Assembly: GCA_965220345.1 (NCBI GenBank)
Contig: OZ244822.1
Span: 1,798,001-1,862,000 of the forward strand
Direction: 5' to 3'
DNA: 64,000 bases
DNA from: Aldehydirespirator sp965220345
GTDB taxonomy: Bacteria; Actinomycetota; Acidimicrobiia; Acidimicrobiales; Aldehydirespiratoraceae
This document shows positions 48,105-56,794 of this stretch, piece after piece. Position 1 is the first letter of the stretch. Each line of letters opens with the position of its first letter. The position numbers and the translations under genes were made by a program. The notes beneath the pieces are model-generated. The model saw only the letters and a program-made list of their open reading frames with translations. It made no database searches and was not told the origin of the DNA.

Positions 48105-48383
48105 ATGCCCCGCAGCCTCAAAAAAGGCCCATTCGTCGACGATCATCTGCTACGCAAGATTGACGAACTCAACGAACTCAACGAGAAGCGTGTGATCAAA
48201 ACTTGGTCGCGCCGTTCCACCATTATCCCTGACATGGTTGGACACACTTTGGCTGTGCATGATGGCCGCAAGCATGTGCCGGTCTACATCACCGAATCAA
48301 TGGTGGGCCATAAGCTCGGCGAGTTCGCACCGACACGCACTTTCCGCTTCCATGCGGGACAAGAGAGGGGAGCGCGTCGCTGA
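48105..48383 (+). CDS. rpsS: 30S ribosomal protein S19
   Basis: The 92-residue 30S head protein begins MPRSLKKGPFVDDHLL and contains TWSRRSTIIPDMVGHTLAVH in part. Its stop codon shares a base with the rplV start (TGATG). Confidence 0.98.
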   Translation: MPRSLKKGPFVDDHLLRKIDELNELNEKRVIKTWSRRSTIIPDMVGHTLAVHDGRKHVPVYITESMVGHKLGEFAPTRTFRFHAGQERGARR

Positions 48384-49237
48384 TGGCTGGTGTCAAGACC
48401 AACGAACGCCCCGGCACGCGTGCTCGGGCTTCTTATGTGCGCTGCTCTGCCTACAAAGCTCGTGAAGTGCTTGACCTGATACGAGGTCAAAGCTGCGCCG
48501 ACGCTCAAGACATTCTGGCTTTCTCTGAGCGTGATGTGGCTCAACCAATCTCAAAAGTGCTGCAATCCGCGCTCGCTAACGCTGAGCACAATGATGCTCT
48601 TGATGTTGATGATCTGTATGTGTCGGCGTGTTACGCCGATGAGGGTCCCACGCTTAAGCGCTGGCGGCCGCGTGCTCGGGGACGAGCCACAAGGATCCGC
48701 AAACGCACCTGCCACATCACGGTGATAGTGAGCATGTATGACCTTGAGACTCTGGAGCGTTTGAGGGCCAGACAGGCTCAACGCGGCACCAGCAGCGCTG
48801 AATCTCGTCAACGTCGGGTGCAGCGGTCTCGGGCGACGGCTCAAGCTCAACAGGCCGAGCAGGACTCCCAAGACCCAGATTCACAAGACACTTCCCAAGA
48901 CGCTGAGAACTCAGAAGACTCAGAGGTCGCTGCTGCCGATACTGCTGCACAGGCTGCGTCTGTTGTTGAAGCCACCGAGGCGGCACTGACAGAAGCGCAG
49001 GATTCAGGACCCGAAGAAGCCGAAACCTCGGTTGAGGAGTCCACAGCGGCAGAGACATCAGAAGTACCAGAAGTGTCAGACACTACTGAGAGCGACGCTG
49101 AGAGCGACACTGAAGAAGCCAGTGACAATGCCGAGATCAAGAAGTCTGAGGTTGAGGAGTCTGAGACCGAGAAGTCTGAGAACAAAGAAAAAGAGTCTGA
49201 AACCAAAGATTCCGAGAAAGCAGAGGGGAGCGGCTGA
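48383..49237 (+). CDS. rplV: 50S ribosomal protein L22 with very long acidic tail
   Basis: The 284-residue protein is more than twice the usual 110-125. The first about 120 residues are a normal L22, with the RASYVRCSAYKAREVLDLIRG start (in part) and the tunnel hairpin region RWRPRARGRATRIRKRTCHI. After a basic, Gln-rich linker (about 128-155), some 130 residues are almost entirely Glu, Asp, Ser, Thr, Ala and Lys (for example ESDAESDTEEASDNAE), clearly disordered. The L22 C-terminus lies near the tunnel exit. No frameshift is needed, and rpsC starts on the stop codon (TGATG). Confidence 0.95.
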   Translation: MAGVKTNERPGTRARASYVRCSAYKAREVLDLIRGQSCADAQDILAFSERDVAQPISKVLQSALANAEHNDALDVDDLYVSACYADEGPTLKRWRPRARGRATRIRKRTCHITVIVSMYDLETLERLRARQAQRGTSSAESRQRRVQRSRATAQAQQAEQDSQDPDSQDTSQDAENSEDSEVAAADTAAQAASVVEATEAALTEAQDSGPEEAETSVEESTAAETSEVPEVSDTTESDAESDTEEASDNAEIKKSEVEESETEKSENKEKESETKDSEKAEGSG

Positions 49238-50136
49238 TGGGTCAGAAAGTCAATCCCTACGGGTTCCGCCTAGGTGTCACCACCGAATGGAAGAGCCGGT
49301 GGTTCGCCGACCGCAAGGAGTATGCCGACAACGTCATTGAAGACTGGAAAATCCGTGACTTCTTGATGACCGAACTGCCTCACGCCGCTATTAGCCGCGT
49401 TGAGGTGGAGCGCACCCGCGACCGTCTGCGCATTGATGTCCACACAGCTCGCCCAGGCATCGTCATCGGGCGCCGCGGTGCCGAAGCCGACCGCCTGCGT
49501 GCTGGCCTCACCGATATCAGCGGCAACCCGCGTGTGCAGCTCAATATCCAAGAGATCAAACAACCCGAACTTGATGCAGCCTTGATAGCTCAAGGTATTG
49601 CCGATCAGCTCGCTGGCCGAGTCGCCTTCCGACGGGCCATGAAACGGGCCGTGCAGAACGCTCAACGAGCTGGAGCTCTGGGGATCAGGGTTCAGTGCTC
49701 GGGACGTCTCGGCGGTTCAGAAATGGCTCGCACAGAGTGGTATCGAGAAGGACGGGTTCCGCTCCACACTCTGCGCGCCGATGTGGATTACGGCTTCCGC
49801 GAGGCTCGCACTTCTTATGGCCGGATCGGTGTGAAGGTATGGCTCTACAAGGGCGACATTCTGCCCTACAAGACCCTTTCGGAAGACAAAGCCTCCAAAG
49901 AGGCCGCTATGGCTGCCGGTGAGACTTCCGGCCCGGGGGCTAAGCCTCGCAAGATCGTTTCTTCCGCAGCAGGTCGTCGCCGTGAAGACAGCGACGACAG
50001 CATTGAGGAGGAGTCAGCTCCGCTTATCAGCGAGGCTGATCCAGAGTTCGAGAAGCTACTTGACGAAGAGGATGCCATTGAGGCTTCCACACGGGAGCAC
50101 CGCGAAGCACCTCATTTCCGTCTAGGCGACGACTGA
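49237..50136 (+). CDS. rpsC: 30S ribosomal protein S3
   Basis: This 299-residue protein lines the mRNA entry channel. The KH domain has GIVIGRRGAEADRLR, and the C-terminal domain has the arginine-rich VDYGFREARTSYGRIGVKVW in part. The last about 75 residues are an acidic tail (EDSDDSIEEE, FEKLLDEEDA), longer than the usual 210-280 total. Confidence 0.97.
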   Translation: MGQKVNPYGFRLGVTTEWKSRWFADRKEYADNVIEDWKIRDFLMTELPHAAISRVEVERTRDRLRIDVHTARPGIVIGRRGAEADRLRAGLTDISGNPRVQLNIQEIKQPELDAALIAQGIADQLAGRVAFRRAMKRAVQNAQRAGALGIRVQCSGRLGGSEMARTEWYREGRVPLHTLRADVDYGFREARTSYGRIGVKVWLYKGDILPYKTLSEDKASKEAAMAAGETSGPGAKPRKIVSSAAGRRREDSDDSIEEESAPLISEADPEFEKLLDEEDAIEASTREHREAPHFRLGDD

Positions 50137-50212
50137 GACCAAGCAACTAAGACCAGACAACTGAAACCAGACGACTGAAACCAATAGAGCCAAGAAGAAC
50201 GCGAGAACAATC

Positions 50213-50629
50213 ATGTTGATGCCGCGCAAAGTTCGCCATCGCAAACACCATCGGGGACGCACCAAAGGCACCTCCAAAGGTCGTACTGAGGTCTCTCACG
50301 GCGACTTCGGAATTCAGGCTCTTGAGCCTGGCTGGGTGACATCACGTCAGATTGAAGCTGCCCGTGTGGCCATGACTCGCCACATCAAGCGCGGTGGCAA
50401 AGTCTGGATCAATATCTTCCCCGACAAGCCTGTGACCCAGAAGCCAGCCGAAACCCGAATGGGTTCAGGCAAGGGCAACCCCGAACATTGGGTGGCGGTG
50501 GTAAGGCCAGGGCGGGTGCTGTTTGAGTTGTCATATCACGACGAGGAGATCGCCCGCGGTGCCATCAACAGAGCCATCCAGAAGCTGCCGATGAAGGCCC
50601 GCTTCATCTCCCGTGAGGAGGGTTTCTAG
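50213..50629 (+). CDS. rplP: 50S ribosomal protein L16
   Basis: The 138-residue protein begins MLMPRKVRHRKHHRGR; a second ATG at 50219 is equally possible and nearer the usual start. It contacts A-site tRNA; GKGNPEHWVAVVRPGR is present. Stop codon is directly followed by rpmC. Confidence 0.97.
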   Translation: MLMPRKVRHRKHHRGRTKGTSKGRTEVSHGDFGIQALEPGWVTSRQIEAARVAMTRHIKRGGKVWINIFPDKPVTQKPAETRMGSGKGNPEHWVAVVRPGRVLFELSYHDEEIARGAINRAIQKLPMKARFISREEGF

Positions 50630-50893
50630 ATGGCCCGCGCCAAGGTGCTTGCCGATCTAGGCGACACCGACTTGATCGAACGTTTGTCTGACACCAAAGA
50701 AGAGCTGTTCAACTTGCGCTTCCAGTTCGCGACTGGCCAGCTCGACAATCCGGCGCGTCTCAAGCAGGTGCGCCGCAACATTGCCCGCCTGCTCACCGAG
50801 GTTCGCGCCCGTGAGATAGCAGCCGCCGAGAGTATTGCGGCGCAACCTCAGGACGTGAACGCTTCAAACGCACAGGGAGATTCCGATGGCTGA
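50630..50893 (+). CDS. rpmC: 50S ribosomal protein L29
   Basis: The 87-residue two-helix protein lies near the tunnel exit. The conserved KEELFNLRFQFATGQLDNPARL is present in part. About 15 extra C-terminal residues exceed the usual length. It overlaps rpsQ by 8 bases. Confidence 0.96.
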   Translation: MARAKVLADLGDTDLIERLSDTKEELFNLRFQFATGQLDNPARLKQVRRNIARLLTEVRAREIAAAESIAAQPQDVNASNAQGDSDG

Positions 50894-51203
50894 AGACACG
50901 GCCAAGAACATGACCAAAGACATGGCTGCTAACTCTGAGAGTTCACAGACACGCAACAACCGCCGCAAGGTGCGTGAGGGTGTGGTGGTTTCGGATCGCA
51001 TGGACAAGACCGCCATCGTTGAAGCCGTTGAGCGGGTTCGTCACCCCCGATACGACAAGACGGTGCAGCGCAAGTCTCGCCTAGCTGTTCACGATGCTGA
51101 CAACGAACTCGGCATCGGTGACTTGGTGCGCGTGGCCGAGATTCGGCCGCTGTCGAAGACTAAGCGCTGGCGTCTAGTTGAGATAGTGGAGCGTGCTAAG
51201 TGA
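50886..51203 (+). CDS. rpsQ: 30S ribosomal protein S17
   Basis: The 105-residue primary 16S-binding protein has an N-terminal extension of about 28 residues before the OB-fold (RRKVREGVVVSDRMDKTAIV in part). The core is normal, ending with PLSKTKRWRLVEIVERA. It overlaps rplN by 4 bases (GTGA). Confidence 0.97.
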   Translation: MAEDTAKNMTKDMAANSESSQTRNNRRKVREGVVVSDRMDKTAIVEAVERVRHPRYDKTVQRKSRLAVHDADNELGIGDLVRVAEIRPLSKTKRWRLVEIVERAK

Positions 51204-51568
51204 TCCAGCAGGAGTCCCGGCTTCGGGTTGCCGACAATTCCGGCGCTAAAGAGGTTCTGTGCATCAAGGTGCTCGGAGGCTCACGGCGGCGTTACGCCTC
51301 GGTGGGTGACGTGTTCGTGGCCACGGTCAAAGATGCCATCCCGGGCGCGCAGGTGCGCAAAGGCGATCTGGTTCGCTGCGTGGTGGTGCGCACTCGCAAA
51401 GAGAAGCGCCGCGGCGACGGTAGCTACATCCGTTTCGACGAGAACGCTGCGGTGTTGATCACCGATCAGGACCAGCCTCGTGGTACCCGCATTTTCGGTC
51501 CGGTTGGCCGTGAATTGCGTGACAAACAGTTCATGCGCATCGTGTCGCTCGCTCCGGAGGTGTTGTGA
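51200..51568 (+). CDS. rplN: 50S ribosomal protein L14
   Basis: The 122-residue protein begins MIQQESRLRVADNSGAKEVLCI (in part) and bridges the subunits. GTG start overlaps the rpsQ stop. Confidence 0.98.
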   Translation: MIQQESRLRVADNSGAKEVLCIKVLGGSRRRYASVGDVFVATVKDAIPGAQVRKGDLVRCVVVRTRKEKRRGDGSYIRFDENAAVLITDQDQPRGTRIFGPVGRELRDKQFMRIVSLAPEVL

Positions 51569-51927
51569 TGGCACGCAGAGCTACAAGCACTAAGAACTCT
51601 CGTCCTCGCAGGCGCTCCATGAAGATCATCAAAGGTGATCGGGTTGTGGTGCTGTCGGGCAAAGACGCTGGCATTGAGGGCACGGTTGAGAGGGTCATGC
51701 CCGACAAGGGCAAGGTCATCGTTGAAGGTGTCAATGTCGCCAAACGTCATCAGGCTCCTAGACGCGATGTCCAGCAAGGAGGCATCATTGACAAGGCGAT
51801 GCCGTTGGATGCTTCGAATGTGGCCGTGGTGAGCCCGTCGGACGGAAAGCCGACCCGGGTGGGTTACCGTTTCACGCCTGACGGCGACAAGGTTCGCGTT
51901 TGTCGGCGCACGGGGGCTGACCTGTGA
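51565..51927 (+). CDS. rplX: 50S ribosomal protein L24
   Basis: The 120-residue assembly-initiation protein has the KOW motif KIIKGDRVVVLSGKDAG after a basic N-terminus of about 17 residues. Either GTG 51565 or ATG 51568 may be the start. It overlaps rplE by 4 bases. Confidence 0.97.
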   Translation: MMARRATSTKNSRPRRRSMKIIKGDRVVVLSGKDAGIEGTVERVMPDKGKVIVEGVNVAKRHQAPRRDVQQGGIIDKAMPLDASNVAVVSPSDGKPTRVGYRFTPDGDKVRVCRRTGADL

Positions 51928-52493
51928 GCACCGCAACCGAATATCAGCCGCGGTTGCGTACCGCTTTCAACGAAGAGATCAAGCCTGCTTTAGTAGCCGA
52001 ACTGGGTCTTGCCAACGTGATGATGGTGCCGAGGTTGTCCAAAATTGTGGTCAACATGGGTGTCGGCGAGGCTATTACCCAGGCGAAGTTGCTTGAGGGA
52101 GCGCTCGCTGATCTGGCAGTAATTTCAGGCCAGAAACCGGTGATTACCAGAGCCAAACGGTCTCTAGCCAGCTTCAAACTGCGTACCGGCATGGCTATCG
52201 GCTGCAAGGTCACTTTGCGCGGCGACCGCATGTATGAGTTCTTTGATCGCTTGATCACTCTGGCCATACCGCGTATCCGTGACTTCCGCGGCCTGCCGTT
52301 GCGGTCATTTGACGGCAACGGTAATTACACGTTCGGAATCAACGAACAACTCATCTTCCCTGAGATCAGCTATGACAATGTTGATGCCACTAGGGGGATG
52401 GATATCACGATCGTTACTACAGCCAAGTCCGACAGCGAAGGCCGGGCGCTTCTAAAAGCGTTCGGTTTCCCGCTTCGGCGAGAGGGGCAATGA
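51924..52493 (+). CDS. rplE: 50S ribosomal protein L5
   Basis: This 189-residue 5S rRNA-binding protein has NVMMVPRLSKIVVNMGVGEA (in part), GMAIGCKVTLRG and FPEISYDNVD. GTG start at the overlap with rplX. Normal length. Confidence 0.98.
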   Translation: MSTATEYQPRLRTAFNEEIKPALVAELGLANVMMVPRLSKIVVNMGVGEAITQAKLLEGALADLAVISGQKPVITRAKRSLASFKLRTGMAIGCKVTLRGDRMYEFFDRLITLAIPRIRDFRGLPLRSFDGNGNYTFGINEQLIFPEISYDNVDATRGMDITIVTTAKSDSEGRALLKAFGFPLRREGQ

Positions 52494-52497
52494 AGCG

Positions 52498-52683
52498 ATG
52501 GCCAAAAAGGCCCTGATAGAAAAACAGCAGCGCACCCCAAAGTTCAAGGTGCGGGCCTACACGCGCTGTCGTCGCTGTGGCCGACCGCGGGCGGTCTACA
52601 AGAAGTTTGGCTTGTGTCGCATCTGTCTGCGTGAACTGGCACATGCTGGAGAACTGCCAGGTGTGAAGAAGGCCAGCTGGTGA
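52498..52683 (+). CDS. rpsZ: 30S ribosomal protein S14, zinc (type Z) form
   Basis: The 61-residue protein has the C-x2-C ... C-x2-C zinc ribbon (CRRCGRPRAVYKKFGLCRIC). The short zinc-binding form in the spc operon is typical of actinobacteria and firmicutes. Confidence 0.98.
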   Translation: MAKKALIEKQQRTPKFKVRAYTRCRRCGRPRAVYKKFGLCRICLRELAHAGELPGVKKASW

Positions 52684-52708
52684 CTCTAATGAGTGAGGTG
52701 ACAAACAA

Positions 52709-53113
52709 ATGACGATGACAGATCCGATCGCTGACATGCTGACCCGAATTCGCAACGCCAACGTGGCGATGCATGACGAGGTGTCGATGCCCTCATCTAA
52801 GCGCAAGCTTGCGCTGGCTGAGGTGCTGAAGCGTGAGGGCTATATCACCTCTTATGCCGAGAAAGACAACACCGAGCGAACCGGCAGAACGCTGACCATC
52901 GAAATGAAGTATTCGCCTGAGCGTGATCGTGTCATCCGCGGCCTGCGTCGCATCTCCAAGCCGGGTTTGCGCATCTACCGCAAGCGTGACGAGATCCCCC
53001 GGGTGCAAGGCGGTCTCGGAGTGGCTGTTGTTTCTACCAACAAGGGTCTAATGAGTGACCGAGAGGCTCGTCGTAACCGTATGGGCGGCGAGATCCTCTG
53101 CTACGTCTGGTGA
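52709..53113 (+). CDS. rpsH: 30S ribosomal protein S8
   Basis: The 134-residue protein begins MTMTDPIADMLTRIRNAN and ends GGEILCYVW. It binds 16S rRNA and in E. coli represses the spc operon; no clear target was found here. ATG at 52715 is an alternative start. Confidence 0.98.
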   Translation: MTMTDPIADMLTRIRNANVAMHDEVSMPSSKRKLALAEVLKREGYITSYAEKDNTERTGRTLTIEMKYSPERDRVIRGLRRISKPGLRIYRKRDEIPRVQGGLGVAVVSTNKGLMSDREARRNRMGGEILCYVW

Positions 53114-53123
53114 AGGTGGAGCT

Positions 53124-53663
53124 ATGAGCCGCGTTGGTAATTCTGCGATTCCGTTGCCCAGCGGGGTGGAGGTGTCGCTAGAAGGCAGCACTGTGGTGGT
53201 TACGGGTGCTAAAGGCACGCTGCGCCACCAGTTGCCTGGTGAGATCAGCTTGCGAGCCAGCGAAGGTGTAGTGCATATTGAGCGTCCCGACGATGTCGCA
53301 GAGAACCGATCATTGCATGGGCTCACCCGAAGCTTGGTCGCCAACATGGTCACTGGGGTGAGTGAGGGTTTCAGCAAGGAACTGCTCATCCAAGGTGTCG
53401 GCTACCGTGTTTCGGAGTTCACCAATACTTCACTTGAGTTAGCTCTGGGTTTCAGCCATCCCGTCCACATCACCGCCCCCGAAGGCGTGGAGTTCGAGGT
53501 TCCACAGCGCACCCAGATACTGGTCAAAGGCATAGACAAGCAGCTCGTCGGTCAGGTGGCGGCTGATATTCGTCAGTGGCGCCCGCCTGAGCCCTACAAG
53601 GGTAAAGGCATTCGCTACGTCGACGAGAGAGTCAAGCGCAAGGCTGGGAAGGCGGCCAAGTAG
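53124..53663 (+). CDS. rplF: 50S ribosomal protein L6
   Basis: The 179-residue two-domain protein near the sarcin-ricin loop starts MSRVGNSAIPLPSGVEV. ATG 53124 follows aaggtggag; the longer open frame overlaps rpsH and is not L6-like. It ends with PYKGKGIRYVDERVKRKAGK. Confidence 0.97.
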   Translation: MSRVGNSAIPLPSGVEVSLEGSTVVVTGAKGTLRHQLPGEISLRASEGVVHIERPDDVAENRSLHGLTRSLVANMVTGVSEGFSKELLIQGVGYRVSEFTNTSLELALGFSHPVHITAPEGVEFEVPQRTQILVKGIDKQLVGQVAADIRQWRPPEPYKGKGIRYVDERVKRKAGKAAK

Positions 53664-53665
53664 TC

Positions 53666-54031
53666 ATGGTTGATCAGGCTCAAAAGCGCCGCACAGGGCG
53701 CATACAGCGCCATCGACGGGTTCGCAAGAAGGTGCAGGGAACCGCGCAGCGTCCGCGGCTTTCAGTGTTTCGTTCGACTCGCCACATTTCGGTTCAGCTC
53801 ATTGACGATCTCGCTGGCGCGACCGTTGCTTCGGCTTCGACACTGGAGTCGGATCTGCGTTCGGAACCGGGGGGCAATGTCGCTGCAGCCCGCGCTGTGG
53901 GCACGCTCATCGCTCAGCGGGCTCAAGAACTAGGAATCAAAGCTGTGGTGTTTGACCGCGGCGGCTACAAATATCACGGCAGAGTAGCCGAGCTCGCAAA
54001 TGCGGCTCGCGCTGCTGGACTGGAGTTCTGA
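53666..54031 (+). CDS. rplR: 50S ribosomal protein L18
   Basis: The 121-residue 5S rRNA-binding protein has a basic N-terminus, RPRLSVFRSTRHISVQLIDD and the C-terminal FDRGGYKYHGRVAELANAAR. It lies two bases after rplF. Confidence 0.97.
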   Translation: MVDQAQKRRTGRIQRHRRVRKKVQGTAQRPRLSVFRSTRHISVQLIDDLAGATVASASTLESDLRSEPGGNVAAARAVGTLIAQRAQELGIKAVVFDRGGYKYHGRVAELANAARAAGLEF

Positions 54032-54032
54032 C

Positions 54033-54068
54033 ATGAAGGTTTGTGAAACGGCGGTCAGTCATGGCTGA
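54033..54068 (+). CDS. Possible 11-codon coupling ORF before rpsE
   Basis: An ATG at 54033, seven bases after GGAG, opens a frame reading MKVCETAVSHG that ends at TGA (54066-54068), overlapping the rpsE ATG at 54061. rpsE itself has no clear ribosome site, so this mini-ORF may deliver ribosomes to it. It may also be chance. Confidence 0.35.
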   Translation: MKVCETAVSHG

Positions 54069-54645
54069 AGAACGCAGCGGTGCTCTGCCGTTACGGGAAT
54101 CACGCGTCATCAACATCAACCGGGTCGCCAAAGTAGTCAAGGGCGGGCGTCGCTTCTCGTTCAGTGCTCTGGTGGTGATCGGCGATGGCGGCGGTCGTGT
54201 CGGCCTTGGTTACGGCAAAGCCAAAGAAGTGCCGCTGGCTATCCAGAAAGGCACAGAGGAGGCCAGGCGTAACCTTTTTGAGGTGGCAATGGCGGGCAAC
54301 ACGATCATGCATCCAGTGATCGGCACCACAGGTGCAGGCCGGGTGCTGCTCAAACCTGCTGCCCCGGGCACCGGTGTGATCGCTGGCGGAGCCGCCCGCG
54401 CCATTCTTGAAGAAGCTGGCATCGGCGACGTGTTGTGCAAGTCGCTGGGTTCGCCCAATCACATCAATGTCGCCCGGGCCACGATTAGCGGCCTGCAGTC
54501 GCTGCGCCGACCCGATGAAGTGGCGCGCCTACGCGGCCTTGACCCAGAAACTTTTTTGCCGAAAGGTCTCTGGGATGCTTATCAAAGCACTCGCATTGAC
54601 CGCGCGGCAGCAGCCTTGCGCAGCACCGAAACCGAGCAAGACTAA
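54061..54645 (+). CDS. rpsE: 30S ribosomal protein S5
   Basis: The protein has 194 residues from ATG 54061; an in-frame GTG at 54043 would add six. It contains VVKGGRRFSFSALVVIGDGGGRVG (in part) and the dsRBD-like and C-terminal domains for mRNA proofreading. The start is uncertain because no proper ribosome site precedes either codon. Confidence 0.95.
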   Translation: MAEERSGALPLRESRVININRVAKVVKGGRRFSFSALVVIGDGGGRVGLGYGKAKEVPLAIQKGTEEARRNLFEVAMAGNTIMHPVIGTTGAGRVLLKPAAPGTGVIAGGAARAILEEAGIGDVLCKSLGSPNHINVARATISGLQSLRRPDEVARLRGLDPETFLPKGLWDAYQSTRIDRAAAALRSTETEQD

Positions 54646-54654
54646 GGACTAGTG

Positions 54655-54939
54655 ATGACTCTGCGAGTAACCCAGGTGCGTTCCGCTATCGGAACAAAGC
54701 CCAAACAGCGCGGTACGCTGCGCGCTCTGGGCTTGGGCCGCATAGGTCGCAGCAACACTTTGCCTGATCGTCCCGAAATTCGTGGCATGATCCAAAGGGT
54801 TCCGCATCTAGTGCTGGTAGAAGAACAAGCCGAAGAACCTGCAACAGAACAGACAGAACAATCAGCACCGCTAACAGACCAAGTAGCACAAGCAGCAGAA
54901 GAGCACGACACAGCATCAGAATTGGATGAAGATCAATGA
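54655..54939 (+). CDS. rpmD: 50S ribosomal protein L30 with acidic tail
   Basis: The 94-residue protein (ATG 54655; GTG 54652 also possible) has the normal L30 domain in its first about 58 residues (VTQVRSAIGTKPKQRGTLRALGL in part). About 36 extra residues of Glu, Gln, Ala and Thr follow. Usual length is about 60. It overlaps rplO by 4 bases. Confidence 0.94.
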   Translation: MTLRVTQVRSAIGTKPKQRGTLRALGLGRIGRSNTLPDRPEIRGMIQRVPHLVLVEEQAEEPATEQTEQSAPLTDQVAQAAEEHDTASELDEDQ

Positions 54940-55439
54940 CACCTGTTACTAAGCTGCATGACCTGCGTTCAGCTCCTGGAGCGCATAAGCGATCCAAGCG
55001 AGTAGCGCGCGGTATCGCTGGCCGAGGTGGCAAGACCGCAGGCCGAGGAATGAAGGGCCAGAAAGCACGCAGCAAAGTGCCTATCGGCTTCGAGGGCGGC
55101 CAGATGCCTTTGCTGCGCCGTGTTCCCAAATGGAGAGGGTTCACTAACCCGTTCCGTGTGGAGTATCAGCCAGTCAACCTCGACACCATTGAAGCCACCG
55201 GTTTGGACGAGATCTCACCGGAGACACTGCACGAGCTTGGCCTAGTCAGCAAAAAAGCACTGGTGAAAGTGCTTGGACGTGGCGAACTCAAAAGAGCGGT
55301 GCAGGTCAAGGCTCACGCGGTGTCGGCTTCGGCTGCTGAAGCCATAACCGCGGCGGGCGGCAGCGTTGAGATCATCGACAAACCTTGGGGTGACCGCAGG
55401 CCGCCTCACGGCAGCTACAACCAGCACACCAACCGCTGA
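54936..55439 (+). CDS. rplO: 50S ribosomal protein L15
   Basis: The 167-residue protein has the glycine-rich RGIAGRGGKTAGRGMKGQKAR and the GFEGGQMPLLRRVPKWRGF motif in part. A short C-terminal extension ends in QHTNR. secY follows after 18 bp. Confidence 0.97.
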   Translation: MTPVTKLHDLRSAPGAHKRSKRVARGIAGRGGKTAGRGMKGQKARSKVPIGFEGGQMPLLRRVPKWRGFTNPFRVEYQPVNLDTIEATGLDEISPETLHELGLVSKKALVKVLGRGELKRAVQVKAHAVSASAAEAITAAGGSVEIIDKPWGDRRPPHGSYNQHTNR

Positions 55440-55457
55440 GATCAGGGAGACACAGCC

Positions 55458-56786
55458 GTGCTGAATCGCATCTTGAACATTTTTCGGATCCCAGATCTTC
55501 GCAACAAGATCATGTTTACCTTGTTCATTATTGCCGTCTACCGGTTGGGGGCTTTCATTCCCGCTCCTTATGTGGACACTGACGCAGTGCAACTGTTGCG
55601 TGATCAAGCCAACACCTCAGGCGGGATCCTAGGATTTATTCAGCTGTTCTCGGGAGGCGCGCTAACCCAGTTCGCAATCTTTGCTTTGGGGATTATGCCC
55701 TACATCACTGCATCGATCATCATGCAGATCCTCGGTGTGGTAATCCCTCGCATTGAGCAGTGGCAGCAGCAGGGAGCAGTAGGTCAGCGCAAGATCACGC
55801 AATGGACCCGCTACCTCACGATCGGTATTGCCTTATTGCAGTCCACGAGTTTCTCGTTTTTGTTCCACAGCGGCGCGTTAGTGGGTGGAATTGACCTGCT
55901 TCCTAACTTCACTCCGTGGGCTGTGTTCGTGGTAGTTTTGACGCTCACTACCGGCACCGCACTGCTGATGTGGATGGGTGAACTAATAACACAGCGCGGC
56001 ATCGGCAACGGCATGTCGTTGTTGATCTTTGCCAGTGTGGTGTCAACCCTGCCTGCTCAGCTCACTGCTGTGCGTGCCAACAACGGCTATGACGCTGTGG
56101 TTGGCTTCGTTTTGGTTGCGGTTGCTTTGTTGGTATGCATCGTGTTCGTGGAGCAGGGTCAGCGTCGTATTCCTGTGCAGTTCGCTAAGCGAGTGGTGGG
56201 GCGGCGCATGTATGGTGGTCAGAGCACCTATATCCCGCTCAAAGTCAATCAGTCGGGTGTGATACCGATCATCTTTGCTAGTTCGGTGCTGTATATGCCA
56301 ACACTTATCGGAGCGGCGATGCCCGACGGCGGTATCGGCGGGGCGATACAAGACTTCGTCAACGATCATCTTACTTTGCCGACAAGTCCGGTATATCTAA
56401 CAGTCTTTGGATTGATGATTATAGGTTTCGCTTACTTTTACACGGCCATTACCTTTGATCCAGTAAAGCAAGCCGACACGATCCGCAAGCAGGGAGGCTT
56501 CATTCCTGGGATCCGCCCCGGCGCACAAACTGAGCGTTATCTGGCCAGGATCCTTTCGCGCATTACGCTTCCCGGTTCGCTGTTCATTGCTGCGGTGGCG
56601 TTGGTCCCCTCCATTCTTTATGCCGTGTTTCTTGACACGGATATCTCTGCTGGTCAAGGCGGGGGTGCCAGCGGATTGCTCTATGGCGGAATCTCGTTGC
56701 TTATCGCCACCGGTGTGGCTCTTGAAACCATGAAGCAAATCGACAGCCAACTCATGATGCGTAACTATGAGGGCTTCCTGAAGTAA
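55458..56786 (+). CDS. secY: Preprotein translocase channel SecY
   Basis: The 442-residue, ten-helix membrane protein forms the Sec channel with SecE. Landmarks include the plug region after GAFIPAPYVDTDAV, GIMPYITASIIMQIL, GIGNGMSLLIFA and FVEQGQRRIPVQFAKR. GTG start after a gggag site. Normal length. Confidence 0.98.
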   Translation: MLNRILNIFRIPDLRNKIMFTLFIIAVYRLGAFIPAPYVDTDAVQLLRDQANTSGGILGFIQLFSGGALTQFAIFALGIMPYITASIIMQILGVVIPRIEQWQQQGAVGQRKITQWTRYLTIGIALLQSTSFSFLFHSGALVGGIDLLPNFTPWAVFVVVLTLTTGTALLMWMGELITQRGIGNGMSLLIFASVVSTLPAQLTAVRANNGYDAVVGFVLVAVALLVCIVFVEQGQRRIPVQFAKRVVGRRMYGGQSTYIPLKVNQSGVIPIIFASSVLYMPTLIGAAMPDGGIGGAIQDFVNDHLTLPTSPVYLTVFGLMIIGFAYFYTAITFDPVKQADTIRKQGGFIPGIRPGAQTERYLARILSRITLPGSLFIAAVALVPSILYAVFLDTDISAGQGGGASGLLYGGISLLIATGVALETMKQIDSQLMMRNYEGFLK

Positions 56787-56794
56787 TCCCTCTG

